Assembly (NCBI RefSeq): GCF_000236905.1
Contig: NC_016527.1
Coordinates: 124,001-188,000, forward strand
Reading direction: 5' to 3'
Length of the DNA stretch: 64,000 nucleotides
From: Tetrapisispora phaffii CBS 4417
Lineage: Eukaryota > Ascomycota > Saccharomycetes > Saccharomycetales > Saccharomycetaceae
Below, one piece after another: positions 10,250-19,102 of the stretch. A program made the translations under genes and the position numbers. Below the pieces are notes generated by a model, which did not search any database, was not told where the DNA came from, and saw only the letters and a program-made list of their open reading frames with translations. Position 1 is the first letter of the stretch, and each line of letters opens with the position of its first letter.

Positions 10250-10972
10250 TTATGCTGCTTTTGGCGGTCTGGGTAGATCATTATTATTATCTGAAGTTGG
10301 TTGATTTGAACGAGCTGTATTGCTTGTGCTGTTTGCATCGATATAATTGTATCTAGAGAAGTCCAAATTATCAACAGAAGCATCATCTGAGATTGCAATA
10401 TTACCTCTTTGGTATTGAGGTATGGGAGAATCGGCAGTGGCGCTATTATTTGCTGATCTTGACATTGTTACTACAGACTGTGGTGGCGGTATATTCGGTC
10501 TTTCATGACTGTTTGATGTAGTTGAAGCATTTGAGTCGACTTCATGAACTAGGGGTGGAGGTGGCAAATATTCAGATTTTGAATTAGGATGGAATTCACC
10601 ACGAGCATCGTAGTAACCAAGATCTTGATCATTTGCCTCAGCTGTATATTTTGGGACAAAGTCGTGACCGTTAGCAGCGCTGCCGTTAGCATTGTAGTCT
10701 CTCTCACTTTGTCTATATGTAGGAGGAGTCATCCATGCTGTGCCTCTAATAGGAGCTTGACCTAAAGTTCTTCTTCTCTTATTAGCTCTAATAGTTCCTA
10801 GGAAAATAACTAGCAAGAAAACAACAAAAATAACAAACAAGATCCATCTACCCCATACCCAGGAAGATGACCCCCAAGAATCATCCACTGTTTCCCTGGT
10901 ATTCAACTCCAAAGTTTTTTCGAATTTTGCGACGGTGATTTTATTCAAATCATAATCATTAAGGATGTACAT
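10250..10972 (-). CDS. RCR1: Rcr1/Rcr2-like membrane protein (Rsp5 adaptor type)
   Basis: The protein is 240 residues (yeast 210-213). A short N-terminal segment ends in Trp-rich WVWGRW, followed by one strongly hydrophobic membrane span (about residues 44-62) and then a basic stop-transfer stretch KRRRTL. The cytosolic tail is proline- and serine-rich and contains the PPxY motif PPTY, which binds WW domains of the ubiquitin ligase Rsp5. Family knowledge: Rcr1 sits in the ER and affects chitin deposition; Rcr2 acts in the endosome-vacuole pathway. The two are duplicates. Neighbours MAF1 and YRB1 point to RCR2, neighbour GPI18 to RCR1, so the choice is open. The start is ATG at 10970-10972. 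Confidence 0.85.
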   Translation of the reverse strand: MYILNDYDLNKITVAKFEKTLELNTRETVDDSWGSSSWVWGRWILFVIFVVFLLVIFLGTIRANKRRRTLGQAPIRGTAWMTPPTYRQSERDYNANGSAANGHDFVPKYTAEANDQDLGYYDARGEFHPNSKSEYLPPPPLVHEVDSNASTTSNSHERPNIPPPQSVVTMSRSANNSATADSPIPQYQRGNIAISDDASVDNLDFSRYNYIDANSTSNTARSNQPTSDNNNDLPRPPKAA

Positions 10973-12157
10973 TTGCTTAATCAGTAAAAAATAACCTTCT
11001 TACCTACTGATTCTTCTGCGTTTCTGATCTTATCACTAACAATAAATAATGCCAATATAAAAAATCTACTATGAATAATAATATTATTTTTTTTCACTGT
11101 TCAGTCTCTTATAAATGAATCAAAAATAAAAATTGCTTGCTATACCTGTAATATGTAATTAGTTAATTAAATCATTTTCTTTTGTATACTGGTTGCATAC
11201 TTATATATACGTTTTCTAAATTTTTCAGTTTTTGCATTTTTTGGCAAATTGATTGGTAAGCAAAAAGAGATGAATATGGGCATTACCGAGTGGTACGGGA
11301 GTTTTACTGCTTTTGAATGGTATAAACCGTGAAAGTGGTGTAGATGGAAAACTGGAGGGGCAGAAAATGGCAAAAGGAGGTGAATGGCGCAGAGAGGAGG
11401 CATCTTATCACCACAGACCCCTCTGCGGTAATTTATTGTGGGTTGCGACTGTGCCTCAATTTCCTCACTGCGGAGCTTCACAGGCATTCTCCACGAATAG
11501 CATGTGGACAGTGAAAGTCCCGCACCAAGTCTGAGAATCACTCGTCACGGCCTGGTCTAACTCATTTCAACAATGCAGTAAACTGTTCGCACAACCCTCA
11601 CGGAGATCAAATGTCTTCTACGACAGAGAGAGGTGGCGACAGCAATGCAAGGCTTGTTGTTATCATTGCAAGCCATCCCAAGTCATCGTAAGCCATCTAC
11701 TAGCCATTTCGATGACTTGTTCTATGTTAACAATATGTAAAAAATATACATATATTTAGGCACATCGCCACTTTAGAGTAGAAGCCCTTGATGGGTGATA
11801 TACATTTCTGAGTAAAAACGTACCATCGGATTGGAACGTTCCACTATTCTTTATTACGTCGTCTATTATCTAAAAGATGCGAGGTTTAGTGACAATCGTA
11901 CGTTAAGTTTCCTCTAATTCGTGAAACGGAGATGTCTCTTCTCCCTGGGTATGGTAATTTTACCCTGGTTTGCCTTGTGCAAAATCTCGGTCACGTGAAG
12001 TTCACTAGAACCGTAATGAAGAAGGACGATGATGGATGATGAGATGAGATGAGATAAGCATGGATGTGATTTATTTATAAATCACTGCAATTGACTTCAA
12101 ATAACGGTCCCAACAGTAGATATACTGATTACACACTCAACACACACAACCTTAAAG
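10973..12157. other. Divergent RCR-GPI18 intergenic region
   Basis: This spacer is 1,185 bp. A less AT-rich part (about 11290-11720) includes three or four near-copies of AGCCATC within 11665-11710. An E-box GTCACGTG lies at 11990-11997 (a Cbf1/Pho4-type match). A GATGA/GAGAT repeat lies at about 12030-12055. A frame on the minus strand (11167-11541) begins with GTG and looks like chance. Confidence 0.5.
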
Positions 12158-13600
12158 ATGGTGTTTATTGTGAAGTTGACCTGGTTCTTTCTTTTGATCA
12201 AAGCTCTTCAATACTCACTAGTCTATTTTTCACCATCGCAATTTGATACTTCCACAGAATTACTACTGAAACAATTAACAAATGATACAGACCACCAACT
12301 GATTGATACATATTGGAACTCAAATTTCTATAATAAACTACTTTCATGGGATAGTGTGTTTTTCTTGAAAGCAATTGTTCATGAGAAATCACCAAATGAT
12401 ATAATAAAATTTGAACATGAATATGCATTTTCAAACATTTGGTCTAAATTAATCTATGTTATTGATTTATATATACATGGGCCATTGTCAATAACTGGCA
12501 AAGATATGGACATAAATTATGTATATCGCGTAATAAAAGTCGGATTAGTTGTGGGAAATATAATATTTTATTTATCGTCGATTTTATTGTATTATTTGAC
12601 AATCTTAACCTTTTCAAACCATAGTACTGATCTTAAATCAAAGAAAATTGCAGAAAAAACAGCATTTCTTTTCATTATTTCCAGTGTATCAGGATTTATT
12701 ATTAGTATTTATTCGGAACCATTATCATTCATGTTCGCATTCATTGGATTAATTACTCGTGAACTGTCACTCAATAATCGTGACACAGATAAAAATGGCA
12801 ATACAACTGAATTATTCGATTTGAAATTATATTGTTGGCCACTCTATGTCATTGCAACGAGTCTATCATTTATTATTGCGATGTGGAATAGAACTAATTG
12901 CATATTTTTAGGAATATATTTCCTGTTTGATGTTTTTCAATTATTGTACTCTAGGAAATTCTACAAAATGATTTTTTTTCCATTACTTTCTGGTATACTA
13001 CTATTCACGGCATTTATTTACAAAGAATATTACGTTGCTTACTATCAATTTTGTCCAGAAAGAGGAGAATGGTGTACTACTAGTATCATTGATAAAGTTC
13101 CATTTTTGACAAAACAAAGCTTTTACAATTTTATTCAGACAAAATATTGGAACATAGGATTTCTGAACTATTGGACACTAAATAATATACCAAATTTCCT
13201 TTTTGCATTACCAAATATTATAATTTTAATAACGGCTACAATATATTTTACTAAAAAATATCCGACAAGACACATTACTCCTACTATTTGGATTACAAGA
13301 TGTTTCTTATTGGTATTGATTTTTTTTGCACATGTTCAAATCATAAATAGAGTGTTTTCATTCATACCTATTCATTTATGGTTCATCTCTGACAAGTTAT
13401 ACAGAAACGAATATCTAATGTTCACAAAGAAGACCGACGTATGCCATGAAAAATTAGAAGTAGAAAGAGATGGTATTAAAAATATGAACAGATTCACTTC
13501 AGATTCAGATGATAAAATAATTAAATTTTATCTTTATTGGTTATTATTCTGGGTTCCATTGCAAACCATATTTTTTGCGTCTTTCTTACCTCCGGCATAA
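12158..13600 (+). CDS. GPI18: GPI mannosyltransferase II (PIG-V family)
   Basis: The protein is 480 residues (yeast 433), a polytopic membrane protein of the PIG-V/Gpi18 family, which adds the second mannose to the GPI core on the lumenal side of the ER. Visible signs: an N-terminal hydrophobic helix, the family motif WDSVFFLKAI in the first lumenal loop (residues about 68-77) with the conserved aspartate, many hydrophobic spans, a CPERGEWC loop, and a final FIPIHLWF...FWVPLQTIFFASFLPPA segment typical of the family C-terminus. The start is ATG at 12158. It is convergent with YRB1. In S. cerevisiae GPI18 (YBR004C) adjoins RCR1, as here. Confidence 0.92.
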   Translation: MVFIVKLTWFFLLIKALQYSLVYFSPSQFDTSTELLLKQLTNDTDHQLIDTYWNSNFYNKLLSWDSVFFLKAIVHEKSPNDIIKFEHEYAFSNIWSKLIYVIDLYIHGPLSITGKDMDINYVYRVIKVGLVVGNIIFYLSSILLYYLTILTFSNHSTDLKSKKIAEKTAFLFIISSVSGFIISIYSEPLSFMFAFIGLITRELSLNNRDTDKNGNTTELFDLKLYCWPLYVIATSLSFIIAMWNRTNCIFLGIYFLFDVFQLLYSRKFYKMIFFPLLSGILLFTAFIYKEYYVAYYQFCPERGEWCTTSIIDKVPFLTKQSFYNFIQTKYWNIGFLNYWTLNNIPNFLFALPNIIILITATIYFTKKYPTRHITPTIWITRCFLLVLIFFAHVQIINRVFSFIPIHLWFISDKLYRNEYLMFTKKTDVCHEKLEVERDGIKNMNRFTSDSDDKIIKFYLYWLLFWVPLQTIFFASFLPPA

Positions 13601-13761
13601 TATGAAGATATCTCGTCAATAGTATAAATAAATAGATGTATATATATTTACAAACAAGAAGCACTATATAAAGAAAAATATTGATACTCATCTAAAACAT
13701 TAGGTTATCAATGTGTTTTATTTCTATTAAATATTAATTAAATATTTACTTTTTAATTTAT

Positions 13762-14373
13762 TTATTTATTTAATTTTTGAGCTGATTCGAATTCTTCTTT
13801 GAATTTATCAGCATTATCTTTAGAGCCAAATCTAATAGCAAAAGTAAAAGCTTCTGCAGGACCTTCAGCAATATCAGCTGTACATGTGTAAACCCAAGAT
13901 CTGTCAGAACCAACATTAGCCTTCAATTCATACTCTGGGGCAATGATATGGTTAGCACAAATTTTCAAAGTTTTGTCTCTTCTCATCAATAATCTGACTT
14001 TTTGAGTAGCTTTATTTTTTAAGAATTTACAATCACCAGTACCTCTTTCTTTCCATTCTTTAGCATCACCATCGAATCTAAATAATTTAGCTCTAACTTT
14101 GAATAATTGTTCTTCATCTTCTTCTAGAGTTTTAATATCAACTTTTTCAAGATGAACAACTGGTTCAAAATGAACGTCTGGTTCTTCTTCATTTTCCGCA
14201 TCACCTTCTTTTTTCTTTTCATCTTTATCTTCTTTATCTTCATCATCTTTTTTTTCTTCCTTAGCTGGAGTAGCTTTCTTACCACCAAACATGGAGAAAA
14301 CAGCAGAGGTTGGTGGCTTAGAAGCGGTTTCTTCTTTACCACTAGCATTAGTTGGGGCAGCAGAATCAGACAT
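13762..14373 (-). CDS. YRB1: Ran-binding protein 1 homolog Yrb1
   Basis: The protein is 203 residues (yeast 201). The N-terminal 70 residues are low complexity and highly charged (Lys, Asp, Glu). They are followed by one RanBD1 domain (about residues 68-200) with [12 protein letters not shown], the [15 protein letters not shown] entry strand, [14 protein letters not shown] and [14 protein letters not shown]. Family knowledge: Yrb1 binds Ran-GTP (Gsp1) in the cytoplasm, promotes GTP hydrolysis with RanGAP and so drives nuclear transport. The start is ATG at 14371-14373. It sits between GPI18 and NTH, which matches YDR002W next to YDR001C in S. cerevisiae. Confidence 0.97.
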   Translation of the reverse strand: MSDSAAPTNASGKEETASKPPTSAVFSMFGGKKATPAKEEKKDDEDKEDKDEKKKEGDAENEEEPDVHFEPVVHLEKVDIKTLEEDEEQLFKVRAKLFRFDGDAKEWKERGTGDCKFLKNKATQKVRLLMRRDKTLKICANHIIAPEYELKANVGSDRSWVYTCTADIAEGPAEAFTFAIRFGSKDNADKFKEEFESAQKLNK

Positions 14374-15893
14374 TTGTTTAATGGAAATTAGTTAGATCTA
14401 TATTACTTTTTGTTGATGTGTTAATACCGTCTAAATTAATTAAAAAGCAAAAGCAAAAACGAAGATTAGTAAGACAAAACAATATATTAACCAATTTAAT
14501 AATAAATATATACAAACAGATCTAAAATAAAGGTAGTTAATGATAAAAAATTAGATCTAAAAGTTATTCAACTGTCAATCAAATCAATTTATTTACTTAA
14601 TGTTAATTATATTGTAATGTTAGAATTAATAAAAGATTATATTTTGCTAAAACTAAAAATCTGAATATTATGAATATTATGAAAAATATGAAAAATACGA
14701 AAAAAGATCGAGAAGCAACGGCTTTACAAAAGCTTTTCGTTTCGTTTTATGTGATTTGGCAAGCAATTCGTCACGTGATGGTCTTCCGTTGGAAGATGGA
14801 ATGACACAATCAGTGGTTTCTTGACTGAATAAAATCGGAAGTGTCACAAATACACCAGCTCTGGATTGTTGGCTGTATCATTTATTTGTGTTGGGTAATG
14901 GTGGTGAATATATTCGTGACACTACTTGCGCTTCAATACACTATACTTTACGGCTCTCAGTCCACATTACACTGAAGAATACAATTAATTCTTCATTGAG
15001 TATTCCTTCAACTTCTCTTCTACTCTAGTTGCAATAATGTATTGATTGAGCCTTGTAGATTTGTTTTGTCTGTGAACTTTGGTCCTAGAGTGTGATTTTA
15101 AAGGGTTATTCGTATAAACTATAAATTGGGTATAAAAATATGTGAAGTTATCCTTAAAAGAAGTCAGACAATAACTATGTAATCAGATGGTCCCGCATAG
15201 TACTAAAATATACAGGAACACAGTCATAAAGAATTTGAGTGGTCACTTTTTATTACTTTTAGTTAGGTTATTAGTATATTGCTGTACATGTAACATGGTT
15301 TTCGTAAGAATTATCCTTTCTATTTCGATGTTTTTCATAGTTTTTGAGGTTCATTCTGTGACCTTTTTTTCTTATCAATTTTTTTTGAAAAAAATGGTTG
15401 TCGTCCTCGTTCTTATAGTTATTATTATATATCAACATAAAAATAATATATGTGTAGTCCCTATAGTAATTATTACGGGAATTCTCTAATAATTTAATCT
15501 ATATCTTTATTAAATATGACCTAATTTGTTTATTTCCATTAATCAACTGATGTAATATTTTAAGGGAATAAAAAACTGTTCCTTTTTTTGCCTCTATCTA
15601 ATATCGACACATTATGTTATGCTTTTAAGATATTTTTGAACTAAAATTTCATTTCTAAACAGAAGGTTTAAATAATTATTTTTATTTTGAAATAAATATA
15701 TAACTGAGTTTGATTACTAAGGCTGATGAATATTATTCAAACTCCGATATATACATATATATATATATGAAAAGCATATACCTGCGAAGCCTGGTATTAA
15801 ATTGTATCATACAACAGTAAATTTTAATTATTGTCCACTGCTCCCCATCGGCAATAGCGTCAAATATATAACAACCCTTACAGCTTAAAAAAA
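14374..15893. other. Divergent YRB1-NTH intergenic region
   Basis: This spacer is 1,520 bp. It has a perfect E-box in good context (GTCACGTGAT, 14770-14779), short ATGAATATT/ATGAAAAAT repeats (about 14660-14710) and TA-alternating tracts near 15755. A 100-codon ATG frame (15187-15489) is strongly hydrophobic but composed of AT-rich codons, and I do not call it. No RNA gene recognised. Confidence 0.45.
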
Positions 15894-18476
15894 ATGAGTG
15901 AAATAGGCTCTCGTTTGCCAACTTTTGAAATCAATAAAGAGACAGACACTGATAGTGACAACAAAGATAACTCTGGTTTAGATCCAAAATCTAACACTAC
16001 AGTGAATATAGAAAAAAAAAATGGAACATCTGAAGGACACCATATAGACGGCTTTGAAACTATTGATAACACTTTACCCAAATACCACAGAAGAAGACTG
16101 TCATCTTTGAACGAATTCCATGATCCGTTCTCAAATGCTGAAATATATTATGGGCCTGAAGTTGACCCAAGTAAATTAAAAAATACCGGCAATACTACTT
16201 TCAATGATGGTAATATATTGCAATCTCCGTTAGGGAGAGTATCAACTGCAAAAAGGTTTGCAACTAATCCAAAATTCAACAGAACCAGAACAATGAGTGT
16301 CATAGATAATGTCTCACATTTCAAGACGAATTTAGATAGGTATAGTTTTGGACAACAACACAAAGAGCCTGCAACAATAAATACTACTGAAGATGTATCA
16401 GACCAAGTGAAACCCCAACATGAGGTTGAAAAGACTACGCACTTATTGCAGAGAAGAGGCTCGGAAGATGATATAATTATTAGCAGCCAGGGAAATCGTA
16501 GATTTTTTATCGAAGATGTCGATAGGACACTGCATGAGTTACTTCAAAATGAAGATACTGATGCAAATTGTCAAATTACCATTGAAGATACAGGGCCAAA
16601 GGTTCTTAAAGTTGGTTCTGCCAATTCCTTTGGATTCCAGAAAATAAGTATCAGAGGTACCTATATGCTCTCAAATTTACTTCAAGAATTGACTATAGCT
16701 AAGAGCTTCGGGAGATCACAGATATACTTGGATGAAGCAAGAATAAATGAAAATCCAGTTAATCGGTTATCTAGGCTAATTGAACATCAGTTTTGGAACT
16801 CCTTAACAAGACATATTGATTTGCATACGATTGGTAAAATTGCCCAGGATTCAAAAGTTCAGACAAAAAATGTTAAGAGTAATCCCAGAATTTATGTTCC
16901 TTATAATAATGAGGATCAATATGAGTTCTTTTTACAGGCATCTCAGATGGACCCTTCATTGAAATTAGAAGTAGAATATTTACCAAAACACATTACACCA
17001 ACTTATGTAAAGTCACTTAATGACACTCCTGGTCTATTATCATTAGCTATGGAGAAACATTTTGATCCAAGCACAGGTGAAATGACTCTATCTGGTTATC
17101 CATATGCTGTTCCAGGAGGTCGATTTAATGAATTATATGGTTGGGATTCTTACCTTATGGCGCTGGGATTAGTTGAGAATGGCAAAGTAGATGTTGCTAA
17201 AGGAATGGTTGAACATTTTATTTTTGAAATTGATAATTATGGCAAAATCTTAAATGCCAATAGAAGTTATTATCTATGTAGATCACAGCCACCTTTTTTG
17301 ACTGATATGGCATTGATAGTTTTTAATAAAATTGGTGGAGAGAACAATCCTCAAGCTATTAACTTCTTAAGAAGGGCATTTAAGGCTGCCATTAAAGAAT
17401 ATAAAAATGTTTGGACAGCAAGTCCTAGATATGATGAGGAAACAGGTTTATCTTGTTATCATCCTGATGGTGAAGGTATTCCTCCAGAAACGGAACCAGG
17501 TCACTTCAATACAATATTGGCACCTTATGCAGCGAAATACAATGTTACCATAGAGGAGTTCAGATCTTTATATAATGATAAAAAAGTGAAAGAACCAGCT
17601 TTAGATGAATTTTTTTTACACGATAGAGGTGTCAGAGAATCAGGACATGACACTACCTATCGATTTGAAGGTGTCTGTGCTTATTTGGCAACCATCGACT
17701 TAAATGCTCTTCTGTATAAATACGAAACAGATATAGCCAAAGTTATTGAAAAATATTTCGATGATTCATATTTTGATCCTAGTGACAATACTGACAGTTC
17801 GTCATCGTATTGGAGGCAGCGGGCTAGGAAACGTAAAGCAACGATAGAGGAAAAACTATGGGATGAAGAAAAAGGATTTTATTTTGACTATAATATCAAA
17901 TTAAAACAAAGAACTACCTTTGAATCTGCAACGACCTTTTGGGCATTATGGGCAGGATTAGCAACTCCAGAAAAAGCTCAAAGGATGGTCGAAAAAGCTC
18001 TACCAAAATTAGAAGTTTTAGGTGGTTTAGTTGCATCTTCAGAGGAGTCAAGAGGCCCTTTATCTGTTGATAGACCTTCTAGACAATGGGATTACCCATA
18101 TGGCTGGGCTCCACATCAAATATTTGCATGGGAAGGGCTTACAAAATATGGATACAGAGGTATATCAACTAGGCTATCATACAGATGGTTATATATGATG
18201 ACCAAAGCATTTGTTGATTATAATGGTATTGTCGTTGAAAAGTACGATGTCACAAGAGGCATTGATCCACATAAAGTAGATGCAGAATATGGTAATCAAG
18301 GTGCAGATTTTAAGGGCGTGGCAACAGAAGGATTCGGATGGGTAAACTCGAGTTATATTCTGGGATTAAAATACATGAATAACTATGCTAGAAGAGCGTT
18401 AGGAGCGTGCATTGCACCTTCATCCTTTTTTAAAAGACTAAAAGATTCGGAAAAGAAATTATACAGTTTAAAGTAG
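15894..18476 (+). CDS. NTH1: Neutral trehalase (cAMP-kinase regulated)
   Basis: The protein is 860 residues, about 100 more than yeast Nth1 (751) or Nth2 (780); most of the extra length is N-terminal. Family 37 glycoside hydrolase, splitting cytosolic trehalose to glucose. Both trehalase signatures are present: [14 protein letters not shown] (from residue about 407) and [10 protein letters not shown] (from about 731). Regulatory features known from Nth1 are kept: [10 protein letters not shown] and RRGSEDD, which match the PKA/14-3-3 (Bmh) phosphorylation sites, and a calcium-binding loop [13 protein letters not shown] serine-rich insertion near [14 protein letters not shown] is variable. NTH1 and NTH2 are duplicates and I cannot tell which this is. 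The next interval carries centromere-like elements. Confidence 0.96.
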   Translation: MSEIGSRLPTFEINKETDTDSDNKDNSGLDPKSNTTVNIEKKNGTSEGHHIDGFETIDNTLPKYHRRRLSSLNEFHDPFSNAEIYYGPEVDPSKLKNTGNTTFNDGNILQSPLGRVSTAKRFATNPKFNRTRTMSVIDNVSHFKTNLDRYSFGQQHKEPATINTTEDVSDQVKPQHEVEKTTHLLQRRGSEDDIIISSQGNRRFFIEDVDRTLHELLQNEDTDANCQITIEDTGPKVLKVGSANSFGFQKISIRGTYMLSNLLQELTIAKSFGRSQIYLDEARINENPVNRLSRLIEHQFWNSLTRHIDLHTIGKIAQDSKVQTKNVKSNPRIYVPYNNEDQYEFFLQASQMDPSLKLEVEYLPKHITPTYVKSLNDTPGLLSLAMEKHFDPSTGEMTLSGYPYAVPGGRFNELYGWDSYLMALGLVENGKVDVAKGMVEHFIFEIDNYGKILNANRSYYLCRSQPPFLTDMALIVFNKIGGENNPQAINFLRRAFKAAIKEYKNVWTASPRYDEETGLSCYHPDGEGIPPETEPGHFNTILAPYAAKYNVTIEEFRSLYNDKKVKEPALDEFFLHDRGVRESGHDTTYRFEGVCAYLATIDLNALLYKYETDIAKVIEKYFDDSYFDPSDNTDSSSSYWRQRARKRKATIEEKLWDEEKGFYFDYNIKLKQRTTFESATTFWALWAGLATPEKAQRMVEKALPKLEVLGGLVASSEESRGPLSVDRPSRQWDYPYGWAPHQIFAWEGLTKYGYRGISTRLSYRWLYMMTKAFVDYNGIVVEKYDVTRGIDPHKVDAEYGNQGADFKGVATEGFGWVNSSYILGLKYMNNYARRALGACIAPSSFFKRLKDSEKKLYSLK

Positions 18477-18712
18477 TCATAATATTTTCTGACTGAAAAT
18501 TTAAGATATATACTTACATGCAAAAAAAATATAAATAATCTTTTATATATACATATATATATATGTATACAGGTATGTAAAGTATCATCAATATGTCATT
18601 CACCCCCTTATATGCTGCAAAACTACTGTTATGAAATTGACAATATATATATACTTCGCGTCGAAAATTACAAAATGTACAAACATAAATAAAATAACTG
18701 TTTTAAACACAC
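18477..18712. other. 3' flank of NTH, left of the centromere-like element
   Basis: This AT-rich flank has alternating TA tracts (18543-18570). An exact reverse match to the yeast replication-origin consensus lies at 18526-18536 (AAAATATAAAT), weak evidence given the composition. Confidence 0.35.
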
Positions 18713-18869
18713 AATATATCTTCGGACAACGCCATGTCTTTTTGTAATTATTATTGTTTTTCTATTTTATTTTTATTTAATTGTAAAAAGTTAAATTATA
18801 ATTTATTTAAATGAAAAAATACAATACAATAAATTAAAAATATATATTTATATTATTGAATCACATGAA
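18713..18869 (-). other. Candidate point centromere (CDEI-CDEII-CDEIII-like)
   Basis: Read on the minus strand, three parts follow each other. First comes an E-box at 18860-18867: ATCACATG on the plus strand, a full match to CDEI RTCACRTG but in reversed orientation; in the expected orientation TTCATGTG matches 6 of 8. Next are about 121 bp (18739-18859) with 9 G or C, so about 92-93% AT. Last is GTTGTCCGAAGATATA (18730-18715), which shares the TCCGAA core of CDEIII and 14 of 16 bases with my recollection of S. cerevisiae CEN6 CDEIII. The upstream half of CDEIII is poor. Context supports it: NTH1 and NTH2 directly flank CEN4 and CEN2 in S. cerevisiae, and this is the gene-free convergent gap after NTH. 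Confidence 0.42.
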
Positions 18870-19102
18870 ATGTTATTTAGGCATTTTCAAATGTTTTTAT
18901 GTGTTTGTGATAATTATATAAATGTTTCCCACGTAATACTACCATGTTATTAGTTAATAAATGTATACCTTATCTACGCCGTTTCATCTTGCATAATTGT
19001 AATATTTTATATTTTGATTTCAATTAAAATAAGTTTCTCGTATTAAAAAATAATACTATATAAAATGAATATTAACAGAGGAATATTTTAAATATATCTA
19101 TG
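18870..19102. other. Right flank of the centromere-like element
   Basis: This spacer runs to the end of the SulP gene. It is AT-rich and contains no CCG-type CDEIII core to the right of the E-box, which argues against a plus-oriented centromere. Nothing else seen. Confidence 0.35.

Noticed and set aside
11167..11541. 124-codon frame on the minus strand upstream of RCR
   Set aside because: It starts with GTG, has no family features, and lies in a mixed-composition promoter region.
15187..15489. 100-codon ATG frame upstream of NTH
   Set aside because: It is almost wholly Ile, Val, Leu and Phe from AT-rich codons, with no recognisable pattern, and lies in a promoter region.
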